Assembly (NCBI GenBank): GCA_944381085.1
Contig: CALWJX010000003.1
Span: 1 to 64,000 of the forward strand
DNA length: 64,000 bases
DNA from: an uncultured Clostridia bacterium
Lineage (GTDB): Bacteria > Bacillota > Clostridia > Oscillospirales > CAG-272
Reading direction: 5' to 3'
The position numbers and the translations under genes are program-made. The notes beneath the pieces are model-generated. The model was given only the letters and a program-made list of their open reading frames with translations, was not told where the DNA came from and made no database searches. Shown here piece after piece: positions 17,319 to 27,266 of the stretch; position 1 is the stretch's first letter; each line of letters starts with the position of its first letter.

Positions 17319-17402
17319 CGCGGCGCCATGAATAATGACGCCGCGCGTCAAACAGGGGCATAAAAACGTAATTTAACGGCGATGCCGGTTTTCACACGGC
17401 AT
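17319..17402 (-). other. Two hairpins in the ftsY/rdgB intergenic region
   Basis: CGCGGCG (17319-17325) pairs with CGCCGCG (17339-17345). ATGCCG (17382-17387) pairs with CGGCAT (17397-17402). They lie 14-100 nt past the stop of the 88-residue membrane protein gene. Neither has a good T-run, so termination is possible but unproven. Confidence 0.45.
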
Positions 17403-17415
17403 ATCCGGGCGGAAA

Positions 17416-17682
17416 TCAATCATAAGAAAACCAACGTATTCTTATCTGATGATACTTCTGACCGTTTCCGCCTACCCCTTTTTCATACGACACTCTGGGA
17501 ACAAGGCACTTTATATCTACGCCCTTCCCCTTCTGCACCTTGATTTCATAGGGAATAACCGCTAAAGTAAGCGCCGTTATCGCGGCCGTCATTCCGACAA
17601 CCTTTTTCATTTTCGCGTTTCCGTCGTCGACAAAAGGCAAATGTGCGACAAGTTTTTCAATGTTTTTTTCAAGTTTTTTCAT
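17416..17682 (-). CDS. Small hypothetical protein with one membrane segment
   Basis: This 88-residue protein is preceded by a clear AAAGGAG site, which argues that it is real. It has a charged N-terminus (MKKLEKNIEKLVAHL) and a hydrophobic helix at about 28-45 (VVGMTAAITALTLAVIPYEI). A basic C-terminal part ends QIRIRWFSYD. It sits between ftsY and the rdgB operon, 46 nt after ftsY on the same strand. I do not recognise the family. Confidence 0.65.
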   Translation of the reverse strand: MKKLEKNIEKLVAHLPFVDDGNAKMKKVVGMTAAITALTLAVIPYEIKVQKGKGVDIKCLVPRVSYEKGVGGNGQKYHQIRIRWFSYD

Positions 17683-17728
17683 TTTTTCGCTCCTTTATAT
17701 TAATTTTAAAATCTGAATCCTGTTTGAA

Positions 17729-19096
17729 TCAGTCAAATAAAGCATCTACAAACTCGTGTGCGTCAAACTGTCTCATATCATCTATTTTTTCTCCTACGCC
17801 TATAAATTTCACCGGAATACCGAGCTCTTTCTTAATGGAAATAACAATACCGCCTTTCGCGCTCCCGTCAAGTTTATTGAGCGTAATTCCCGTGATATTC
17901 GCGGCTTTAGAAAATTCCTTTGCCTGAATGACCGCGTTCTGACCCGTAGTGGCGTCTATTACCAACAGATTTTCTCTGCACGCTCCGGGAAGTTCCCTGT
18001 CGATTACCCTGTTGATTTTGGCAAGCTCATTCATAAGATTGGTCTTGTTCTGCAACCGTCCCGCCGTATCGATTATAAGCACGTCCGCTTCTTTCTTTTT
18101 GGTATAATTGATAGCGTCAAAAACCACAGCCGCCGGATCGCTCCCCTCATTCTGTCTTACCATATCGACTTTTGCCCTGTCGCACCACACGGCAAGCTGG
18201 TCAATCGCCGCAGCCCTGAAAGTATCCGCCGCGGCAACTACCACTTTTTTGCCCGAAAGTCTCAGCCGCTTCGCTATCTTGCCTATAGACGTGGTTTTTC
18301 CCGCGCCGTTTACTCCTATTACAAGAATGACCGACGGTACCGTATCAAGTCTCAAAGGCTCATTTTCTCCGATCATTTCGGATATTATTTCCTTAAGGCT
18401 GTCCAACACCTGCTCCTTTTCCTTAAGTCTGCCGTCTTTGATTCTGTCCCGGAGCATATCAATTATCTGCGCGGTCGCGGTAACTCCCACATCCGCCGTA
18501 ATGAGTAATTCTTCAAGCTCCTCAAGCATTTCCTCATCGACTTTCACGAAATTTTTGAGCAGCTCATCAATCTGACCGAACAGCGCCTTTTTTGTTTTAG
18601 ACAATCCCGCCTTCAGCTTTTGCCAGAATGAAACCCCGTCTTCTTCCCCGCTCTCCGCATCGGATTTTTCATCAGGCGTCGAATCCTCGGCAGATTCGGA
18701 TATATCCCTATCCTCAGAAATTGCTTCATCGTCAATTATTTCGTGAGATTCATCTCTCTGAAAATCACCTTCGTCAGTCTCAGCTTCTTTTTCGGAACAT
18801 TCACGGATTTTCTGTGACACTTCAATTTCGTCTTCAACATTCTCAGATTCGGTAAATTCTTCCGCGAACTCACCGTCATAATCAAGAGACGGGGACGAAA
18901 TAATTTCATCTCTCATTTCGTTCTCAAGCTGTTCCGCGGCGGCGATCTCCTCCTCTGTCAGTTCCTGTTCGTCGCCGGAATACTGATCCGTAACGTCGGG
19001 CTGCTCCGACTTGATTTCGTCTTCGTGTCTGTCCTTTACATTCTTATCATTGTCCCTGTCTTTATTTTTACCAAAAAGCTTACTCAAAAATGCCAT
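17729..19096 (-). CDS. ftsY: Signal recognition particle receptor FtsY
   Basis: This 455-residue SRP receptor GTPase delivers ribosomes making membrane proteins to the Sec translocon. Residues about 15-160 form a very acidic A domain (many EE, DE and SE runs). The NG domain follows with G1 GVNGAGKTT (about 260), DTFRAAAIDQLAVW, G3 DTAGRLQNK, G4 LNKLDGSAKGG and the closing GVGEKIDDMRQF. The ATG at 19096 follows AAGGAGG. The gene overlaps the smc 3' end by 17 nt, so the two are coupled. Confidence 0.96.
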   Translation of the reverse strand: MAFLSKLFGKNKDRDNDKNVKDRHEDEIKSEQPDVTDQYSGDEQELTEEEIAAAEQLENEMRDEIISSPSLDYDGEFAEEFTESENVEDEIEVSQKIRECSEKEAETDEGDFQRDESHEIIDDEAISEDRDISESAEDSTPDEKSDAESGEEDGVSFWQKLKAGLSKTKKALFGQIDELLKNFVKVDEEMLEELEELLITADVGVTATAQIIDMLRDRIKDGRLKEKEQVLDSLKEIISEMIGENEPLRLDTVPSVILVIGVNGAGKTTSIGKIAKRLRLSGKKVVVAAADTFRAAAIDQLAVWCDRAKVDMVRQNEGSDPAAVVFDAINYTKKKEADVLIIDTAGRLQNKTNLMNELAKINRVIDRELPGACRENLLVIDATTGQNAVIQAKEFSKAANITGITLNKLDGSAKGGIVISIKKELGIPVKFIGVGEKIDDMRQFDAHEFVDALFD

Positions 19097-22000
19097 TCCA
19101 CTCACCCTCCTTGTTCTTTTCAATATCACGTATATCAAGCGTCAGTATTTTGGATATACCGTGCTCCGGCATTGTAACTCCGTAAAGTCTTGTCGCCGCC
19201 GCCATGGTTCCGCGACGGTGGGTTATCATAATAAACTGAGTTCCGTCCGAATATCTTTTTATGTACTGTGCAAGGCGTTCCACGTTGACCTCGTCAAGCG
19301 CCGCCTCTATCTCGTCAAGTATACAGAACGGCGTAGGGTTAACCTTAAGTATCGCAAAAAAGAGCGCGACACCGATAAACGCCTGCTCACCGCCCGAAAG
19401 CTGCATGAGGTTTTTTATGATTTTTCCGGGAGGCGCAGCCTTTATTTCAATTCCGCTTTCAAGAATATTCTCCGGCTCCGTAAGCAAAAGCTCCGCCGAT
19501 CCTCCCCCGAAAAGCTCCGCGAAAGTAATTTTGAAGTTCTCGTTTATCCTGTTAAACGCATCGGTAAACGATACTTTCATTTCGTCTTCCAGTTTTTCGA
19601 TTATATCGGTCAGTTCCTTTCTGGATTTTTCAAGGTCCTTTATCTGACCGTTCATATAATCATACCGCTCTTTAATCTCTTTATACTTGTTTACCGCGTC
19701 AAGGTCAACGCTTCCTATTGCCCTGAGCTTGTTCTTACATTCTGTCTGAGTTTTGACATATTCGGAACGGTTTTCCTCATTTACCGGCGGATAACCGAGT
19801 CCGACCGCGTCGGCTCTTGTCAGTTCATAATCATTCCAAAGCTTTCCCGCAAGCTCGTCGTAGCTTGACTGCAGACTGCCGAGTCTTGACTCGTTTTTCA
19901 TATGCTCGGTCAATATAAGCTCTTTCTGCGACATCTTATCTCTTATCAGGGAATTTATCTCATTGAGCTTTTTCTCAAATTCAAGAATACCGTCCTCAAT
20001 CCGGGAGCGCTTGAGATTCAGCTGCTCAAGGCTTTCCTTGTTCGAGGCATACTGTTTTCTGTTGTCCGCCTGAATTCTGTTGAGATTTTCAATATCCTTT
20101 TCGTATTCGTCTCGCTTTACTCCGGCATTTCTGATGTCCTCGCGGCATATGTCGATCCTTTCAAGACAAACCTCAAGCAAAGATTTTGCGTTTTCTATAT
20201 CTTTTGTAATCTCGCTCACTTTAACCATAAGCTCGGTCTTCCGGGCTTCGGCGTCGCCGAGTTCATCCTCAATTGTCTGCTTTTGCCCGTTTTTTGATAT
20301 CCTTACGGCGGTAATTTCGTTTATCTTATTTAAAAGCCGGTCTTCCTCTTTCTTAAGCGACAAAATGTCGTCTTCGTACCTTTCGCTCATCAGAATAATC
20401 TGTTCGTAATCATTCTTAAGCTTTTCCATAAGGTCTTTATTTGTATTGTAATTGACATTCAGTTTCTCAAAGTCGATGGTCTCGGCATTTTTCAAAGCTT
20501 CAAAAATACTTTTTTTCGATATAAGTTCATCTTTATTTTCGGTCTTGGCGTCTATTGTTTTCTTTATATCAGACAAGCTTTTATCAAGCTTCTGAATAGC
20601 GCGCTCAAGCTCCTCGGACTCAGATAACAGTCTCTTTATTTCGTCCGCCCTCGAAAGAGCGCCTCCGCCTTGGCGCAAAGACCCGCCCGTAAAAGACCCG
20701 CCCGCATTGATCTGCTGACCGTCAAGAGTGACGACCCGCACTTTGTATTTCAAAGCCTTGGCCATATTGGTCGCGTTGTCAATATTGTCAAACACCAGCG
20801 TCCTTCCCAGAAGCGAGCTCACCACATTGTCAAACCTACTGTCTCTCGCGCAAAGCCGGTCTGCGGACGATATATAACCGCGAAAAGCCTGAGCCTCTTT
20901 CATTTCGACAGTCTCGGTCTGAGGCCGCATGGAAGTTATCGGGAAAAACGTCGCTCTTCCCGCCTCGCCTTTTTTCAGACAATACATTGCCGCTTTTGCG
21001 GTCTGTTCATCCTCAACGACTATATTCTGCAGATTTTGCCCCAAAGCGGTTTCCACCGCGGTAACGTACGCCGAATCCACAGAGATCACTTTGGAAAGAG
21101 GTCCGTAAATCCGCCCGCAGCCGTCTCCGTTCATATCCTTTATCTGCCCCTCGGAATACTTTTTCATGACAAACTTCACACTGTTGGCATACCCCTCAAA
21201 CTGTTCCTCCATTGCCTGCATGGTTTTTATTCTTTGATTCAGCGCTTCATATCTCAGGGTTTTGTTGTTTTTGCTGTTATATACTTCCCCGTACTCCTGA
21301 TTGAGTCTCGCCAATTCTCTGTCAAGGTCACTTACCTCTCCGTCAATATTGCTTATCGCCTCGGTATAATCGTCAAGGGTCTTCTTTTTCGCTTCCCTGC
21401 GGGCGCTTATATCTTTCAGGACTTTCTCATATTCTTCTATCTCGCCGAGCATACCCGCGTTTCTGTCGCTTCCGCTGTTTTTCGCGTTTTCGAGCACGGA
21501 TATTCTTACTTTTATATCGGTCGCCTCTTCCTGAGCGGCGTTTATATCCGCGAACGCGGTATCGATATCCTTCTGAAGTTCCGCGGATCTGCACTTTTTT
21601 TCAAATATATCATCCTCAAGCTTTTCGAGATTTGCTTTTTCACTCTCAAGCGATATTTCAAGCGCCCTGATCTTTTCCTCATGCAACGCTTTTTTCTCAT
21701 TCTCATCCGAAAGCGTTTTCTCCATGCCGGACAAAGACTGTTTTAAATTTTCAATCAAATCCTCGGTATGCCTGATATTGCTCTCATTCACCTTGAACTC
21801 GCTGTCCAGTCTGAACCCGACGTCGGTCTGCTCTTTGATAAGCGTCATCATCTGAGCGGACGTCATTTTGCCGTTTTGGGAAGATTCGTAAAGCTTGGTA
21901 TTTCTCGCGTCAAGAGACTGAATCGAATCCTCCGCCGTTTTCAGCTCAAATCCCGAACGTCGCAAAGCGTCCTCCGCGGCTGATATGTCGTTTTTCAGCC

Positions 22001-22733
22001 TTTCGGTGTCATAAAGCCACAGGCTTACGTCCACCTTCTTCTTGGTCTCCATAAGCTCAAGAGCGCGCTTTGCCTTTTCCGCCTCCTTCTGAAGCGGCGC
22101 CACCTGCGAGGATACCTCCGCGAATACGTCGTTTATCCTTGTCATATTGTCTTCCGTCTGGGCAAGTTTTCGCTCGGCGTCGTTCTTTTTGTGGCGATAT
22201 TTGGCAATCCCCGAAGCGTCCTCAAAAATTCCTCTTCTTTCCTCGCTTTTGCGGGAAACCATTTCGGCGATACGCCCCTGCCCGATTATCGAATACCCGT
22301 CTCGCCCCACACCCGTATTCATGAAAAGCTCGTATATGTCGCGCAGTCTGACCGCGCGTCTGTTTATAAAATACTCGCTCTCACCGTCGCGGAAGTAGCG
22401 CCTGGTAACCGTTACCTCGTCATATGGGCACTCAAGTTTAGCCCTCTCCGAGGAATTGTCGAAAGTAACCGAAACCTCGGCATACCCCATTGGCTTACGG
22501 CTGTCCGCGCCGCCGAATATTACATCCTCCATTTTAGTACCCCTCAGGGATTTTGAGGATATTTCACCCAGCACCCAGCGCATAGCGTCGGCAATATTCG
22601 ATTTTCCGCTTCCGTTAGGACCTACTATAACCGTAACGCCCGTACCGGAAGAATCATCCCCGCCGTCAAAAACCAACTTCGTTTTATCGGGAAATGATTT
22701 GAATCCCTGCAATTCTATCGACTTAAGATACAC
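19080..22733 (-). CDS. smc: Chromosome segregation protein SMC
   Basis: This 1,217-residue ATPase organises and segregates the chromosome with ScpA and ScpB (encoded at 41-42.5 kb). It shows Walker A GPNGSGKSN (about 38-46), two long coiled coils, a hinge at about 520-640 (GRIYGPLSKVISVDSAYVTA), the signature LSGGEQAFIGVALFFAIL (about 1108) and Walker B FCILDEIEAALDEVN (about 1133). The GTG at 22733 gives the family-typical start YLKSIELQGFKSF and has GGAGGAAAGGA upstream. An ATG at 22772 would add 13 unsupported residues. A small Gly/Asp/Ser insert (DGGDDSSGTG) precedes Walker A. Confidence 0.96.
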   Translation of the reverse strand: MYLKSIELQGFKSFPDKTKLVFDGGDDSSGTGVTVIVGPNGSGKSNIADAMRWVLGEISSKSLRGTKMEDVIFGGADSRKPMGYAEVSVTFDNSSERAKLECPYDEVTVTRRYFRDGESEYFINRRAVRLRDIYELFMNTGVGRDGYSIIGQGRIAEMVSRKSEERRGIFEDASGIAKYRHKKNDAERKLAQTEDNMTRINDVFAEVSSQVAPLQKEAEKAKRALELMETKKKVDVSLWLYDTERLKNDISAAEDALRRSGFELKTAEDSIQSLDARNTKLYESSQNGKMTSAQMMTLIKEQTDVGFRLDSEFKVNESNIRHTEDLIENLKQSLSGMEKTLSDENEKKALHEEKIRALEISLESEKANLEKLEDDIFEKKCRSAELQKDIDTAFADINAAQEEATDIKVRISVLENAKNSGSDRNAGMLGEIEEYEKVLKDISARREAKKKTLDDYTEAISNIDGEVSDLDRELARLNQEYGEVYNSKNNKTLRYEALNQRIKTMQAMEEQFEGYANSVKFVMKKYSEGQIKDMNGDGCGRIYGPLSKVISVDSAYVTAVETALGQNLQNIVVEDEQTAKAAMYCLKKGEAGRATFFPITSMRPQTETVEMKEAQAFRGYISSADRLCARDSRFDNVVSSLLGRTLVFDNIDNATNMAKALKYKVRVVTLDGQQINAGGSFTGGSLRQGGGALSRADEIKRLLSESEELERAIQKLDKSLSDIKKTIDAKTENKDELISKKSIFEALKNAETIDFEKLNVNYNTNKDLMEKLKNDYEQIILMSERYEDDILSLKKEEDRLLNKINEITAVRISKNGQKQTIEDELGDAEARKTELMVKVSEITKDIENAKSLLEVCLERIDICREDIRNAGVKRDEYEKDIENLNRIQADNRKQYASNKESLEQLNLKRSRIEDGILEFEKKLNEINSLIRDKMSQKELILTEHMKNESRLGSLQSSYDELAGKLWNDYELTRADAVGLGYPPVNEENRSEYVKTQTECKNKLRAIGSVDLDAVNKYKEIKERYDYMNGQIKDLEKSRKELTDIIEKLEDEMKVSFTDAFNRINENFKITFAELFGGGSAELLLTEPENILESGIEIKAAPPGKIIKNLMQLSGGEQAFIGVALFFAILKVNPTPFCILDEIEAALDEVNVERLAQYIKRYSDGTQFIMITHRRGTMAAATRLYGVTMPEHGISKILTLDIRDIEKNKEGEWNGIFE

Positions 22734-22793
22734 CTTCGGTCCTTTCCTCCCATGTCTTTCGGACACGGTCAAATAAATTCTGTGTTTTAATTA

Positions 22794-23834
22794 TCAAAAT
22801 ACCGAGTCAAGTCTAAACATATCGGTATCATCTTCTTTGACAATCACTCTTCTCAGTTTATATTCATCTGCAAGTCTCGTTTTGTTGATTCCGCGATATC
22901 CCACCGCGCGCGACATATATCCTTTGGGAACTGAAAAGCAGACCTGCTTTCCCTCCGGAAATATATCGTTTTCGGAACAGTCATCCAGAAGCTTTTTCAT
23001 GATTTTAAAGCTGCTCTCGCCCAAAACCATTTCTCCCAGCGCGGGATGATTGGCTCCCCCCATGACCTGACTTTCGTCCGACAGGTTGTCCGACGCGCAA
23101 AGCCCTATCCTTATACACTCGACATTGTTTTCTCTGAAAATTTCATAGACCTCGCACGACCTCTCGACCGCTTCTTCTATCTCAAGCATATTATATTCAC
23201 CGCGGCGTGTCATATCCGCAAGCTCGGTCTCATAAAAAACCACCGTGGGATAAATCCTCGCGCTGTCCGCGCCCATCTCGCAAATTTTCCGAGCGGTCAG
23301 CTTTTCGGACTCAATATCCGCTCCCGGCAGTCCTATCATCATTTGTCCCACTAACCCATAGTTATTTTGCTTCACAAGACGGCAGGCGTCTTCGGCGTCT
23401 TTTGCGGTATGGCCTCTCTTGCAGGCTTTGAGTACGCTGTCGTTCATGCTCTGTATGCCGAGTTCGATAGTATTGACCGAATAAGCGGACAGTATCTCCA
23501 TTATTTCTTTGTCTATATAATCCGGCCGCGTTGACATCCTGATGCCGCGGACATGCGCCTGTTCCGAATTTCCGGGCTTGTCAACAAATTTCTGCGCTAT
23601 ATCCAGAAGACAAATCATGGTGTGACGGTCAATACCTGTAAACGAACCGCCAAAATACGCGATCTCCGCCTCGCAGCCGCCATGTAGGGTTGAAAGCGCA
23701 CGTTCTATCTCTGCCCTGACGTCTTGAATATCAAAATATCTCTTGCCGGAAATAGAGCGCTGATTGCAAAAAACACACATATTGGGACATCCCAGATGTG
23801 GAATAAAAATCGGTATATTTACATGCTTTTTCAT
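22794..23834 (-). CDS. Radical SAM protein, Elp3-like
   Basis: This 346-residue radical SAM enzyme has the cluster motif CPNMCVFCNQ (Cys about 16, 20, 23), followed by IAYFGGSFTGI, STRPDYIDKEI, TIELGIQSMND and GLVGQMMIGLPGAD. The order matches the Elp3/HemN-like branch found next to rnc and smc in Clostridia. There is no acetyltransferase domain, so it is not a full Elp3. The substrate is unknown; tRNA modification is a possibility. It lies 21 nt upstream of the smc reading frame and on the same strand. Confidence 0.88.
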   Translation of the reverse strand: MKKHVNIPIFIPHLGCPNMCVFCNQRSISGKRYFDIQDVRAEIERALSTLHGGCEAEIAYFGGSFTGIDRHTMICLLDIAQKFVDKPGNSEQAHVRGIRMSTRPDYIDKEIMEILSAYSVNTIELGIQSMNDSVLKACKRGHTAKDAEDACRLVKQNNYGLVGQMMIGLPGADIESEKLTARKICEMGADSARIYPTVVFYETELADMTRRGEYNMLEIEEAVERSCEVYEIFRENNVECIRIGLCASDNLSDESQVMGGANHPALGEMVLGESSFKIMKKLLDDCSENDIFPEGKQVCFSVPKGYMSRAVGYRGINKTRLADEYKLRRVIVKEDDTDMFRLDSVF

Positions 23835-23891
23835 ATATCAAGTACACTTAAAATAAACACACAATATGATTATCGGTCAAAATTATAATTT

Positions 23892-24614
23892 TTATATATC
23901 GGTGACGTTAAAAAGCTCAAGCGCCTCTTTGGCGGCGTTTTGTTCTGCCTCTCTTTTGGACTTCCCCTTTCCTTTGCCGATAACATTTGAGTTAAGTCTT
24001 GCCTCCGCCTCAAATTCCTTCTGATGGTCAGGACCGTGTTCGCCTACAATAACATATTTCAGGACGTCGCCCTCCTCCTGCTGCACAAACTGCTGAAGCA
24101 GAGTTTTGGGGTCTGCAAATCCGGTGCTTTTCAGCCCGGCCTTCAGTTCTTCTTGTATAAACGGGAGTAAAAATTTTTTTACGGAATTGATGCCGTCATT
24201 CCCCGCGTCGATAAAAACCGCCGCCAGCAACGCCTCAAAAGCATCCGCCAATATGGATTTTCTGTTTCTGCCGTCGTTTTTTTCCTCACCGACTCCCAAA
24301 AGCAGATATTTTCCAAGCTGAATCTGCTCGGCATAACCCGAAAGCGCCTTTTCACAAACCGTGTCAGCGCGCATCCTTGTCAGTTCTCCCTCCGGACATT
24401 CCTCGAAATTATTGTAAAGATACTCGCTTGTGATTATTGATAAAACACTGTCCCCTAAAAACTCAAGCCTTTCATTACACAGCAGGTGATGATTTTTTAC
24501 CCCGGACTCATTGGAATAGGACGAATGCGTCAACGCCCTTTCCAGAAGCGTTTTGTCTTTAAAATCGTAGCCTATTCTTTTTTCAAGTTCTCCTCTTGCA
24601 ATTTTATTTATCAC
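23892..24614 (-). CDS. rnc: Ribonuclease III
   Basis: This 240-residue double-strand RNA endonuclease processes rRNA. The catalytic domain has the signature ERLEFLGDSVLSI (about 47-59) and the later acidic DAFEALLAAVFID. The C-terminal double-stranded RNA-binding domain begins DPKTLLQQFVQQ and ends KSKREAEQNAAKEALELF. It is placed between plsX and a radical SAM gene; the acpP gene often found here is absent. Confidence 0.96.
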   Translation of the reverse strand: MINKIARGELEKRIGYDFKDKTLLERALTHSSYSNESGVKNHHLLCNERLEFLGDSVLSIITSEYLYNNFEECPEGELTRMRADTVCEKALSGYAEQIQLGKYLLLGVGEEKNDGRNRKSILADAFEALLAAVFIDAGNDGINSVKKFLLPFIQEELKAGLKSTGFADPKTLLQQFVQQEEGDVLKYVIVGEHGPDHQKEFEAEARLNSNVIGKGKGKSKREAEQNAAKEALELFNVTDI

Positions 24615-24664
24615 AGAAATTCCACCTTTTTGTAAGTATTTGAATTCTTTAAAAATATCTCACT

Positions 24665-25702
24665 TCAATTTCGCTGTGCAGCCGACATTGACTTTTTTTC
24701 CTCGGCATACTTTACGGCTTCCTCCGCGATTATCCCGGTCACTCCGGTGCGCTGACAATTTATGGCTTGCTTTACGGCGTTTTTAAAGGCGTTGGCGTTT
24801 GAAGACCCGTGGGCCTTAATAACCGTTTTTGATATACCGAGAATCGGCGCTCCTCCATGTTCGGTAGAGTCAAAATTCTTTTTGAAATCCGACAGCTGTT
24901 TTCTTACCATCAGCGAAGCCACGGCAGTCATAGGGTTGGCTTTGAAAATATTTTTCAGCTCTCTGCCGAAAAGCTTTCCCATCCCCTCAACGGTTTTAAG
25001 TACAATGTTTCCGGTAAACCCGTCGCAGACCGCGACGTCGCACACGTCAAACGCCAGCATATTCCCCTCTACATTGCCGATAAAATTTATAAGCTTACTT
25101 TCCGAAAGCCGTCTGAAAGCCGAAATCTGTAACTCGGTGCCCTTACAGTCCTCGCTCCCGTTGTTGATAAGCCCTACTCTCGGACTCGTGACCTCATATA
25201 TCGCGCGCATATACGCGGTTCCCATAGCCGCGAACTGCAACAGATATTCCTCATTAACCTTGACATTGGCTCCCGAATCAATGAGCAGCAGCGGCGGAGT
25301 GAAAGGAAGCACCGTGGCGATTGCCGCGCGCTGAATACCTCTGACCTTTCTCACGATAAGAGACGCTCCGGTAAACAGCGCTCCAGTGTTGCCGCAGCTT
25401 ACAAACGCGTCTCCTTCTCCCGAAGAAAGCAATTTAAGCCCTTTTGCCATCGAAGACTCGCTTTTTTCTTTCATAACTGACATCGGCTCATCGGTCATAA
25501 GTATTGTATCGGCGGCATGAAGAATTTCAAATTTTCCGATATCCAGCAAATTCTCGTCCGCGGTTTTTCTGATTTTATCCTCGTCCCCGACAAGTACAAA
25601 TTCAACATCCCGCGAATATTCCTCGCCCGCCGCCTGGCAAACGCCTCTGAGCGTTTCAAGCGGAGCGTTGTCCCCGCCCATTATATCGGCAATAATTCTC
25701 AT
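24665..25702 (-). CDS. plsX: Phosphate acyltransferase PlsX
   Basis: This 345-residue enzyme converts acyl-ACP to acyl-phosphate for phospholipid synthesis at the membrane face. It begins MRIIADIMGGDNAP and shows VSCGNTGALFTGA, PPLLLIDSGANV, LINNGSEDCKGTE and CDGFTGNIVLKT. The ATG at 25702 follows GGTGGG and matches the family start; a longer frame to 25765 adds 21 residues without support. It is 50 nt upstream of rnc. Confidence 0.95.
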   Translation of the reverse strand: MRIIADIMGGDNAPLETLRGVCQAAGEEYSRDVEFVLVGDEDKIRKTADENLLDIGKFEILHAADTILMTDEPMSVMKEKSESSMAKGLKLLSSGEGDAFVSCGNTGALFTGASLIVRKVRGIQRAAIATVLPFTPPLLLIDSGANVKVNEEYLLQFAAMGTAYMRAIYEVTSPRVGLINNGSEDCKGTELQISAFRRLSESKLINFIGNVEGNMLAFDVCDVAVCDGFTGNIVLKTVEGMGKLFGRELKNIFKANPMTAVASLMVRKQLSDFKKNFDSTEHGGAPILGISKTVIKAHGSSNANAFKNAVKQAINCQRTGVTGIIAEEAVKYAEEKKSMSAAQRN

Positions 25703-25859
25703 TTCAATAACCCACCGTGCCTTTCTGCCGTCTGCGGCAAGCGCAAACTCATAGCGTGACCTCACGCATAATACTCTGTAAAATATAATATCTTATGCAC
25801 ACGGACACATTTATTTCATGGATTTCTCCGTCTCGCCCATGTATATATCATCATAAAAC

Positions 25860-27209
25860 TCAATTTTTATAGGCTTCAAGTAATTGGGAAAATCTTTCTA
25901 TATCCTGTAGTGAACGCTGCGCGTAAACTTCATATTTAGCCAATTTTCCTCCCTTGACTCTATGCTCAAGCGGCTCAATAATGCCGAAATTCGCGTTCAT
26001 CGGAACAAAATTCCCGCTCAAATTCCCCGAGCTCACATAATTCGCCATCGCGCCCAACATGGTTGTTTTGGGAAATATCAGCGGCTCCTTTCCGAGCGCC
26101 CGCAATGCCGCGCCTATTCCCGCGACAAGTCCGGACCCCGCCGACTCCACGTATCCCTCAACTCCCGTCATCTGACCCGCGAAAAAGATATCGGGTCTGG
26201 ATCTCATGGAATAATCCGCGCAAAGGCAGTCGGGCGACGAAAGATATGTATTTCTGTGCATGACTCCGTAACGCAGAAACTCCGCGTTTTCAAGTCCCGG
26301 AATCATACGGAAAACTCTTTTTTGTTCGGGGAAAGTAAGATGCGTCTGAAACCCGACAAGGTTATACATGCTCCCCTCCGCGTTTTCCTTGCGCAGCTGA
26401 ACCACCGCGTAAGCCTCTTTCCCGGTACGCTTATCGACAAGTCCTACCGGCTTGAGAGGTCCGTACCTCAAAGTGTCATATCCTCTTTTTGCCATAACCT
26501 CTATCGGCATACAGCCCTCAAAGACCTGCAATTCTTTCATGCTCTCTCTGTCAAATTCCTTGAGCTCTGCCTCTTTCGCTCCTGTCAGCTCATGGTAAAA
26601 ACGGCTGTACTGCTCCTCGGACATGGGGCAGTTTAGATAATCCGCGTCTCCCTTATCGTATCTTGACGCCTCATACACAATATCTCTGTCAACAGTCGAA
26701 GCGTCCACAATCGGAGCGGCGGCGTCAAAGAAATGCAGACTGCCTATGCCCAACCCGTTCCGGATGTACTCAGCCAAAGCGTCGCTCGTGAGCGGTCCCG
26801 TGGCTATTATAGTAACCGAATCGCCCCTAACGGACGCCGCCTCGCCCTCGATTACTTCTATATTTTTATTCTGTCTTATTTTCTCGGTTATATATTCGGA
26901 AAACAGATTTCTGTCCACCGCCAAGGCAGACCCGGCGGGGACTCTTGTGCGGTATGCCGCTTCCATAATCAACGACCCCATTCGCGACATTTCCTCTTTC
27001 AAAAGTCCCACCGCGTTTGTAAGCCTGTCAGATCTCAAAGAATTTGAGCAGACAAGCTCCGCAAAACCCTCGGAATGATGCGCCGGGGTAAACCTGCGTG
27101 GCTTCATCTCAGTAAGTCTTACATGCAATCCCATTTTTGAAGCCTGCCAAGCCGCCTCACATCCCGCAAGACCCGCTCCGTATATATCAATCGAAATATC
27201 CTTTTCCAT
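25860..27209 (-). CDS. trmFO: Folate/FAD-dependent tRNA (uracil-54-C5) methyltransferase TrmFO
   Basis: This 449-residue flavoprotein makes ribothymidine-54 in tRNA with methylenetetrahydrofolate. Visible motifs: the dinucleotide fold IYGAGLAGCEAAWQAS at the start, TEMKPRRFTPAHHSE, ELVCSNSLRSD, TGPLTSDAL, and near the C-terminus FFAGQMTGVEGYVESAGSG. It is downstream of topA on the same strand (57-nt gap), as in many Firmicutes (dprA-topA-trmFO). Confidence 0.96.
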   Translation of the reverse strand: MEKDISIDIYGAGLAGCEAAWQASKMGLHVRLTEMKPRRFTPAHHSEGFAELVCSNSLRSDRLTNAVGLLKEEMSRMGSLIMEAAYRTRVPAGSALAVDRNLFSEYITEKIRQNKNIEVIEGEAASVRGDSVTIIATGPLTSDALAEYIRNGLGIGSLHFFDAAAPIVDASTVDRDIVYEASRYDKGDADYLNCPMSEEQYSRFYHELTGAKEAELKEFDRESMKELQVFEGCMPIEVMAKRGYDTLRYGPLKPVGLVDKRTGKEAYAVVQLRKENAEGSMYNLVGFQTHLTFPEQKRVFRMIPGLENAEFLRYGVMHRNTYLSSPDCLCADYSMRSRPDIFFAGQMTGVEGYVESAGSGLVAGIGAALRALGKEPLIFPKTTMLGAMANYVSSGNLSGNFVPMNANFGIIEPLEHRVKGGKLAKYEVYAQRSLQDIERFSQLLEAYKN

Positions 27210-27266
27210 TAATTATTCCTTTTTATTTATTCTGTTTCAAGCTAAAAACCGAGTGAAGCGGAATCT

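Noticed and set aside
20670-21746. A 358-codon open frame on the plus strand
   Set aside because: It is antisense to the smc coiled coils, with no domain signature and no promoter.
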